Shown here piece after piece: positions 1 to 4,253 of a stretch of 6,829 nucleotides of DNA. A program made the position numbers and the translations under genes. The DNA comes from Candidatus Kaiserbacteria bacterium RIFCSPLOWO2_01_FULL_55_19 (GTDB lineage: Bacteria > Patescibacteriota > Minisyncoccia > Phycocordibacterales > Phycocordibacteraceae): contig MFMD01000032.1 in assembly GCA_001781715.1 (NCBI GenBank), positions 1 to 6,829 of the forward strand, read 5' to 3'. Each line of letters begins with the position of its first letter. The first letter of the stretch is position 1. The notes under the pieces are model-generated. The model did no database searches, was not told the origin of the DNA, and saw only the letters and a program-made list of their open reading frames with translations.

Positions 1-79
1 CCGCTCCGTGGCGCCCGCTCCTCTATTTTGAAGGAAATCGCGTTCATTTACTCGCTATAGTAGCCCATCAGGACGACAC
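1..79 (+). other. Possible 3' tail of an upstream gene, frame undecided
   Basis: No complete gene is visible here. Two rightward frames are open from the window edge. The frame starting at base 3 runs 26 codons to a TGA at 81-83 and ends in LLAIVAHQDDT. The frame starting at base 1 runs 19 codons to a TAG at 58-60 and has a G/C-rich third codon position more like the downstream lipoprotein gene. The third rightward frame stops at 29-31. The 26-codon reading faintly recalls the end of RelE/HigB-like toxins, with a hydrophobic strand followed by a histidine, but the piece is too short to assign. The region may equally be non-coding. Confidence 0.2.
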
Positions 80-107
80 TTGACAAAAAGATATAATGGA
101 GTATCCT
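80..107 (+). promoter_or_regulatory. Sigma70-like promoter for the lipoprotein gene
   Basis: A perfect -35 box TTGACA lies at 80-85. A 16-base spacer leads to TATCCT at 102-107, which matches four of six bases of the -10 consensus. A perfect TATAAT also lies at 92-97. It is only 6 bases after TTGACA, so it cannot pair with that box, but it could act as the -10 of an overlapping promoter with a poor -35. Either choice puts the start of transcription about 60-75 bases before the lipoprotein ATG. This is the only good promoter seen in the window. Confidence 0.6.
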
Positions 108-136
108 TGTTATTAGGTATATGTACACGGGTTTTA

Positions 137-150
137 GCTCGATTCCGAGC
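137..150 (+). other. Small hairpin in the lipoprotein 5' leader
   Basis: GCTCG (137-141) and CGAGC (146-150) form a perfect 5-bp stem around the 4-base loop ATTC. It lies 13 bases before the AGGAG ribosome binding site in the leader of the lipoprotein mRNA. It may be chance, or a small structure that protects the 5' end or tunes translation. It is too short to be a riboswitch, and it has no U-tract, so it is not an attenuator. Confidence 0.25.
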
Positions 151-163
151 CAGCCCACAACAC

Positions 164-168
164 AGGAG
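164..168 (+). promoter_or_regulatory. Shine-Dalgarno site of the lipoprotein gene
   Basis: AGGAG sits 8 bases before the ATG at 177, near-ideal spacing, and fixes that start codon. It is the only clear ribosome binding site in the window. The starts at 4249, 1756 and 1418 on the other strand have no comparable purine-rich site. Confidence 0.8.
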
Positions 169-176
169 ATATAGCC

Positions 177-839
177 ATGAGAAGCAAACTGCTGTTCGGG
201 CTCGCCATCGTGGCGATGCTCGGTCTTACGGCGTGCGGAACGAATCCGCCCAACACGATGCGCGGACAGCCGGCGGAGGAGAACCCCCCGAAAGCCATTG
301 CCGCGGTCGCTGAAGTGCCGGCGAGTCAGTTCACCAGCCGTTACAAGGTGGTGATCTATCCGGGTTCGGAAGAGAAATTCAACCCGAAGCCGAGTTTGAC
401 CCTCAAGGAGTTCAACATCCTCTCCCAGTTCGACTGGTATTGCGCTAAGCAAGCCAGCGAGATGGAAGGGGAACTCCAGGAGATGCTCAAGCAGGGCGCG
501 ACCTACGGCGGGTTTCAGGGCGTGTTCGGCGCACTCGGCTACAAGCTGGGATTCGGTAGTCTGATCAACCCCGGGGACTACCTCATCGCCATCGGCCTCA
601 CGGCCTTCGGCGGCGGACTCGGGAGCGGCAAGATAACCTTCGAGACCGCGATGGCCGTGCTTCAGGGCTATTGCGTAACCGGCATGGTCTACAAGGCCGA
701 TCAGCTGGAAGGAAAACTGAGCCGTCTGTGGATTGTCCCTCTCTACACGGGCGGGGCGCGGGTCCCGGCAGTTTCGAACAGGCCGGCGCCGACCTACTCG
801 GATACGAGGGGCAGAAGGATTGCTCCTTTACCCCGATAA
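177..839 (+). CDS. Putative lipoprotein with a glycine-rich hydrophobic segment
   Basis: This is a 220-residue exported protein of unknown function. Residues 1-20 form a classic lipoprotein signal peptide: basic MRSK, a hydrophobic core, then the lipobox LTAC with Cys20 as the predicted lipidation site. The residues after it (GTNPPN) have no membrane-retention oddity. Residues 21-50 are a Pro/Ala-rich tether. Residues 54-110 look globular, with a mixed strand/helix pattern and an acidic helix around 90-106. Residues 111-152 are very rich in glycine and hydrophobic residues (GGFQGVFGALGYKLGFGS, then a second block ending GGGLGSGK) and could form a membrane-associated or glycine-zipper hairpin. 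Cys89 and Cys166 are the only cysteines of the mature chain besides Cys20 and flank this segment, so a disulfide is possible. The C-terminus is basic and proline-rich. The start is fixed by AGGAG at 164-168. The gene is monocistronic, with its own promoter and terminator. I recognise no family. Confidence 0.85.
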   Translation: MRSKLLFGLAIVAMLGLTACGTNPPNTMRGQPAEENPPKAIAAVAEVPASQFTSRYKVVIYPGSEEKFNPKPSLTLKEFNILSQFDWYCAKQASEMEGELQEMLKQGATYGGFQGVFGALGYKLGFGSLINPGDYLIAIGLTAFGGGLGSGKITFETAMAVLQGYCVTGMVYKADQLEGKLSRLWIVPLYTGGARVPAVSNRPAPTYSDTRGRRIAPLPR

Positions 840-850
840 GGAACATCGGG
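831..850. other. Short inverted repeat overlapping the lipoprotein stop codon
   Basis: CCCGAT (832-837) pairs with ATCGGG (845-850) around a 7-base loop that contains the end of the TAA stop. No T-run follows on either strand, so it is not a terminator by itself. It sits next to the large hairpin at 859-893. Leftward transcripts from FKBP would meet both hairpins in succession, which could stabilise or help end that transcript. Confidence 0.35.
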
Positions 851-858
851 CGCACGAC

Positions 859-904
859 ATGGGCGCGGAACATCTCTCGATGTCCGCGCCCATTTAATTT
901 TATA
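859..904 (+). terminator. Rho-independent terminator between convergent genes
   Basis: ATGGGCGCGG (859-868) pairs perfectly with CCGCGCCCAT (884-893). After a single bulged A (869) the stem continues with ACATC (870-874) pairing GATGT (879-883), closed by the loop TCTC. That gives 15 base pairs with a GC-rich base, followed by TTAATTTTATA (894-904), the T-rich tail expected for rightward transcription from the lipoprotein gene. It starts 20 bases after the lipoprotein stop. Read leftward, the stem is equally strong but is followed by GTCGTGCG, with no T-tract, so termination of the FKBP transcript here is less certain. Confidence 0.85.
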
Positions 905-908
905 CTGA

Positions 909-1418
909 CTACTTCTGCACCTTGAGGAGTTCCACTTCAAATACAAGTGCCGAATTGGCTGGGATAACATTACCGACCGCTTGGGGGCCGTAGGCAAGGT
1001 CTGCGGGGATAAGGAGCGTTCGCTTCCCTCCCTCTTTCATTCCGACGATGCCTTCGTCCCAGCCCTTAATCACCTGCCCCGCGCCGAGCGTGAAGGTGAA
1101 GCCCGTAGTGCCGTGGTTCGCCGAGGCATCAAAGACGGTTCCATTGGTGAGCGCGCCGACATAATTGACTGTCACCGTGTCGCCTGTCGCTGCGGCCGCG
1201 CCTGTGCCGACAACCTGGTCTTTCATCATAAGCTGGGTGATATCGGTAGGCATAGTGTTTGTAGCTGTTTGGTCTTGTGAGGCGGTTGGTAAGGTCTGCG
1301 CCTCTCCAACGGCGGCCGACTGCGGCTGACCGAAGGGCGAGAGACCCGGAAGAATGAAGAACATAATAACGACAACAAGTGCGAGCGCGGTAGCGATGCC
1401 AGTTTGGGTTGGGTTCAT
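909..1418 (-). CDS. Membrane-anchored FKBP-type peptidyl-prolyl cis-trans isomerase
   Basis: The 169-residue product should speed cis-trans isomerisation of Xaa-Pro bonds outside the cytoplasm. Residues 7-24 are a single hydrophobic signal-anchor with no lipobox cysteine. Residues 25-60 are a Gln/Thr/Ala-rich linker, and about 61-167 form one complete FKBP domain. The pocket residues of FKBP12 have clear counterparts: Tyr87 in VNYVG, Phe96-Asp97 in VFDAS, an aromatic at 107/109 in FTFTLG, Val116-Ile117 and Trp120 in QVIKGWDEG, Tyr143 in LAYG, and Phe160 in the last strand (VFEVELL). The lack of gaps or lost pocket residues suggests an active enzyme. The protein has no cysteine. The gene is last in the leftward block, 29 bases after the small helical gene, and ends convergently with the lipoprotein gene. 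No Shine-Dalgarno site precedes the ATG. The FKBP assignment is firm; the substrate is unknown, with the proline-rich arm of the 827-residue neighbour an attractive guess. Confidence 0.95.
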   Translation of the reverse strand: MNPTQTGIATALALVVVIMFFILPGLSPFGQPQSAAVGEAQTLPTASQDQTATNTMPTDITQLMMKDQVVGTGAAAATGDTVTVNYVGALTNGTVFDASANHGTTGFTFTLGAGQVIKGWDEGIVGMKEGGKRTLLIPADLAYGPQAVGNVIPANSALVFEVELLKVQK

Positions 1419-1441
1419 AGGTTTGTTATTAATATGCTGTC

Positions 1442-1471
1442 AGTATACTACGGGGCCTGGAAGGCCTTAAA
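1442..1471 (-). promoter_or_regulatory. Weak candidate promoter for the FKBP gene
   Basis: On the minus strand TATACT (1447-1442) matches five of six bases of the -10 consensus and lies 23 bases before the FKBP start. A poor -35 candidate, TTTAAG (1471-1466), is 18 bases upstream, inside the end of the preceding gene. The 29-base gap, the longest in the block, is AT-rich (AATAACAAAC just before the ATG). Together these allow FKBP its own promoter, giving a short or nearly leaderless mRNA. The weak -35 keeps this tentative. Confidence 0.3.
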
Positions 1472-1756
1472 TCGCTTCACTTCCTCCGCAACCGCGGCCT
1501 TGGCGATGCTCTCGTGCCCCGGGACTTCGCGATCAAGGAATGCTTTGAGTGCGGAAGCATCGCCCGCCTCGGCGAGCTTCGCGAATTCTCCGCGCTTCGC
1601 TTCGGTAAGCTTCCCTACAATCGCGAGCGTTGCCGCCTTGAGCGCAATCTCGCCAAACTGTCCGATGAGCGCCTGCTGCTCTGCGGGCGGCACATCCTTA
1701 ATACCGAGGTCCTCGGCGATGAGTGCGGTCAGTTCGTCTTGCATAGGTGAAATCAT
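1448..1756 (-). CDS. Small acidic/alanine-rich helical protein of unknown function
   Basis: The 102-residue product has no signal peptide, membrane segment or cysteine and should be cytosolic. It reads as a chain of short amphipathic helices: about 5-17 (MQDELTALIAEDL), 25-49 (PPAEQQALIGQFGEIAL onward), 51-64, 67-76, and a C-terminal helix at 83-99. The pattern of an N-terminal acidic helix, a PP turn, a Q-F-G-E-I helix and a later V-P-G-H recalls from memory the small DUF5663-type proteins of Patescibacteria, unverified here. The start at 1756 lies 9 bases after the stop of the 827-residue gene. A second ATG four codons in (Met5, 1744) is equally plausible, since neither has a Shine-Dalgarno site. 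Tight packing suggests translational coupling and a shared role with the membrane protein and ATPase, perhaps as a small adaptor. The opposite strand is also open here, but this frame fits the operon. Confidence 0.75.
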   Translation of the reverse strand: MISPMQDELTALIAEDLGIKDVPPAEQQALIGQFGEIALKAATLAIVGKLTEAKRGEFAKLAEAGDASALKAFLDREVPGHESIAKAAVAEEVKRFKAFQAP

Positions 1757-1765
1757 AGCATTTAT

Positions 1766-4249
1766 TTATTTGGATAATTGCTTCAAGAAAGTGTCTGGGG
1801 ATGGAGGTGGAAGCGGCTTCTTCAGGAAGTCAAGAAACCAGGAAGTCTGACCCGCTTCCGTACCGGCTCCGATTTCATCTACCTTGATTTGCGGTCCAAG
1901 AATTGAAGGGACTTCGTGGGCAAAACGGATGGACTTCCCTTGGTTCTCTGGACGCGTCAAATAATCCTGGATGAACTTGAATCGCGCCTCGTCGCTTCCT
2001 CCATATGCCGCCAGATATGTTCCCCCGTCAGGCGTCTGGGCCTCATATATAGCGGGAGCTTCTGGATTGATTTGGACGTTATCAATTCTTGTGAAAAATG
2101 TCTGGGTTTCTTGAGTAACTGCTCCCGAAACTTCTGATTGTGCCATCTGATCTTGAGTCAAATCTACGGTTGGTATTGGTTCTTGGGCAGGGATATTTTC
2201 AGTTGGGAGTGGGGTTGCAGGCGTCTCTACCCCAGGGGACATTATCTCAACAGGAACAGAGACCTCGGGAGCAGGAGTGAGCTGTTCGGCAGGAAACTCT
2301 GATTGTATCGGCGCAGGTGCCTGCGTTTCCTCCAACCGCGTCTCTTCACCAAGTCCTTGTGCGGGAGATTCAACGGTCGGTCTTACCCCCGATGCCTGGG
2401 GCTGGTAGTCAGGTATCATCCTCACCCCCGCAGGTGCCTGCACCTCGCCGTTGAACAAGATACTTCCTGACTGCGGGTCAACGGTCATCTGGGCGCCCAC
2501 ATCAATGCGCGCGCTCGCACCTTCTGCAAAGAACTTATGCTCCATCGCGATTCGGTGTATCGCGTTCCCAATCTCCCTCGGGTCCCCGCCCGCCTTGGCC
2601 TCATAGAGTTTTGCGAGGTCACTGCCATCTGGGATATTCTCCGGTTTCGTATCAGGCAACTGCTTCATGAGGTCCTGCAACATACCCTCGTACCCGCGCA
2701 CCGACGCGCCGACTGTTGGTGCCTCAAAAGTTGCCGCCACCTCTGGTGTAAGGGCAGATTCAGCTTCTAGAACCTGGGTGGCTTCTGGGGTTTGCGTAAC
2801 TGCTGGCGGTGTCTCATGTCCGAGCATACTGCCGAGCCAGTTTTCCACCTTAGCTTGCGCGGCATGCGCAAGCTCTGTCTCGCTTGCATACTCTATGGCC
2901 TCCTTTATCGCAATACCCATAAGTACGGTATATACACCCGCTTTAAGAAATGCTTTTTCCTTCCCCCATTTTTCCTGATGTACATCCTTCTCAAACTTCA
3001 GATACATCGTCGACAAGCCCGCCGCGCGTTGAGCGGTAATACCTAACAAAGGGATAACCATAGCGAGCGTACCTCCTGTAAGTACGGCACCGAGACCAAG
3101 ACCAGCACCAACTCCGAGTTTCGTCTTCCAGTTGAGTTTATTATATTTCTCGCCCATTGAACGGAAGAGTCCTTCCAATCCTCCAATCTTTTCTGCTTCG
3201 GCATCTAATTCCTCTTTGCGACGGATGAGATGCTCTTCTGAACTCTTCCACCACGCCACTTTCTCTTTTGTACTCTCAACAACCTTGCCAACAGCTTCAC
3301 GCAATCTCTTGTGCCACTCTTTGGGCGTTCCTTCTCTACCCTCCGAGAGATCTATATCGAGGGGTGTTTCCTCGGGTCCTGAAAGGTCAAGACTTAAAGG
3401 CCTTACCTCAGGACTAGGTTCTACCGCTGCCTCAACTTCAACAGGCTGTTCTGATTGCTTAGATAACAACAATCCGAGCTGAGCCGTATATTCTAGAATC
3501 TTCTTTATCGAAGAGAGTTTCTTAATACTCTTGATAACTCTTTCTCTCTCTTTAGGATTCGCGAGAAGTTCTATAGCTTTCGCATGATTCTCGGAAGAAA
3601 TGACGGCGTCTGGTCCAGCCAGAATATCAACATCTCCCCCTTCAGTAAGTACGAGCATCAGAATCTTATTTTGTTGCCGTTCATTTGGCACCGCATCCTC
3701 CTTCTTCTCTCCTTCTTCCTTTTCCCCCTCTTTTTTTGCTTTTTCTTTAGGGGTCCTCATACTTCGTGCTGCTGTCAGGACTTCCTTGCGCCCTTTGCCA
3801 CTCAAAGTCATTTGAAGTTTCTGGATGGATGCCGCTAGTGCATTCTTTCTCGCTCCATCTGTTTCTGTTTCATACGCTTCGGCAAGTCGTTTGATTGATT
3901 CAAATGCTGCGTTGAAACTCTTCCAAGCACTTGCGGGCATATCTTCCGGCTTGACCCTCATATCCCTAACTTCTTGACCAAGATCTCTATATATTCTTTC
4001 TGCAATTCTTACTTGCTTTGCCGCATTAAAATCAGAACGCTCTTGCACAGAAGTTTCTGGTTGGGCTTCTGTGGCAACAGAGACGGTGTCATTCGGCGCG
4101 GTTTCAGGCGCTGACACTGCCTCGGGCGGTGCGGACTCAACGGCTGACCGTGAATGCCCCAAAAGTTCTTTCAGTTCGTCCATCCCGCCGTGTCCCTTAT
4201 GCTCCTTTGCCTTCTTACCCTTTTTATGCCCTGGGGGATATTCAGACAT
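1766..4249 (-). CDS. Large membrane protein with long proline-rich and charged arms, unknown function
   Basis: This 827-residue protein is of no family I recognise. It opens with a Lys/His/Gly-rich tail (1-22), a disordered Ala/Glu/Pro segment (35-72), a helical region (73-165) and a Lys/Glu tract (166-187) encoded by a homopurine run. A compact region (190-265) is followed by an acidic linker to about 305 and amphipathic, possibly coiled helices (310-372). The membrane part has a glycine-rich stretch at 378-405 (GVGAGLGLGAVLTGG, with GxxxG spacing), long enough for one long segment or a tight hairpin, and another hydrophobic segment at 436-450. A second disordered stretch (478-515) leads to a small domain at 516-610 whose IDVGAQMTVD recalls, loosely, cell-wall-binding modules. 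A Pro/Glu/Thr-rich arm (610-710) and a compact domain at 716-795 come last. There is no signal peptide. The gene starts 4 bases after the ATPase stop, so it is probably coupled to it and may be its membrane partner. Base composition is AT-richer than its neighbours, mainly at 3400-4060. Confidence 0.85.
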   Translation of the reverse strand: MSEYPPGHKKGKKAKEHKGHGGMDELKELLGHSRSAVESAPPEAVSAPETAPNDTVSVATEAQPETSVQERSDFNAAKQVRIAERIYRDLGQEVRDMRVKPEDMPASAWKSFNAAFESIKRLAEAYETETDGARKNALAASIQKLQMTLSGKGRKEVLTAARSMRTPKEKAKKEGEKEEGEKKEDAVPNERQQNKILMLVLTEGGDVDILAGPDAVISSENHAKAIELLANPKERERVIKSIKKLSSIKKILEYTAQLGLLLSKQSEQPVEVEAAVEPSPEVRPLSLDLSGPEETPLDIDLSEGREGTPKEWHKRLREAVGKVVESTKEKVAWWKSSEEHLIRRKEELDAEAEKIGGLEGLFRSMGEKYNKLNWKTKLGVGAGLGLGAVLTGGTLAMVIPLLGITAQRAAGLSTMYLKFEKDVHQEKWGKEKAFLKAGVYTVLMGIAIKEAIEYASETELAHAAQAKVENWLGSMLGHETPPAVTQTPEATQVLEAESALTPEVAATFEAPTVGASVRGYEGMLQDLMKQLPDTKPENIPDGSDLAKLYEAKAGGDPREIGNAIHRIAMEHKFFAEGASARIDVGAQMTVDPQSGSILFNGEVQAPAGVRMIPDYQPQASGVRPTVESPAQGLGEETRLEETQAPAPIQSEFPAEQLTPAPEVSVPVEIMSPGVETPATPLPTENIPAQEPIPTVDLTQDQMAQSEVSGAVTQETQTFFTRIDNVQINPEAPAIYEAQTPDGGTYLAAYGGSDEARFKFIQDYLTRPENQGKSIRFAHEVPSILGPQIKVDEIGAGTEAGQTSWFLDFLKKPLPPPSPDTFLKQLSK

Positions 4250-4253
4250 GGCG

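Noticed and set aside
131..160. tRNA- or tmRNA-like T-arm in the lipoprotein leader
   Set aside because: The CTCGATTCC string recalls a T-loop, but the stem and loop lengths do not fit a T-arm, and no acceptor stem, anticodon arm or other cloverleaf part is present.
48..452. A 134-codon leftward open frame overlapping the lipoprotein promoter and gene start
   Set aside because: It runs antisense to a gene with a clear promoter, ribosome binding site and signal peptide. Its product has arginine-rich, unstructured composition typical of a shadow frame.
598..873. A 91-codon leftward open frame opposite the lipoprotein 3' end
   Set aside because: Its start lies in the terminator hairpin and its product is a string of Arg, Pro and Cys residues, as expected from the antisense of GC-rich coding sequence.
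1452..1467. Hairpin GGCCT/AGGCC near the end of the small helical gene as a terminator
   Set aside because: The stem is only 5 bp with a 3-base loop, lies inside the coding region and has no T-tract after it in the leftward direction.
1404..1850. A 148-codon rightward open frame opposite the small helical gene
   Set aside because: It spans three leftward genes including their starts and stops, is Ser/Ala/Cys-rich without domain pattern, and has no ribosome binding site. The leftward reading gives regular amphipathic helices and fits the operon.
2312..2441. A 13-base direct repeat (2312-2324 and 2429-2441) with internal dyad symmetry
   Set aside because: The copies are 117 bases apart in the same reading frame and both encode Gln-Ala-Pro-Ala in a low-complexity region. 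Repeated codon choice explains them without a regulatory or uptake signal.
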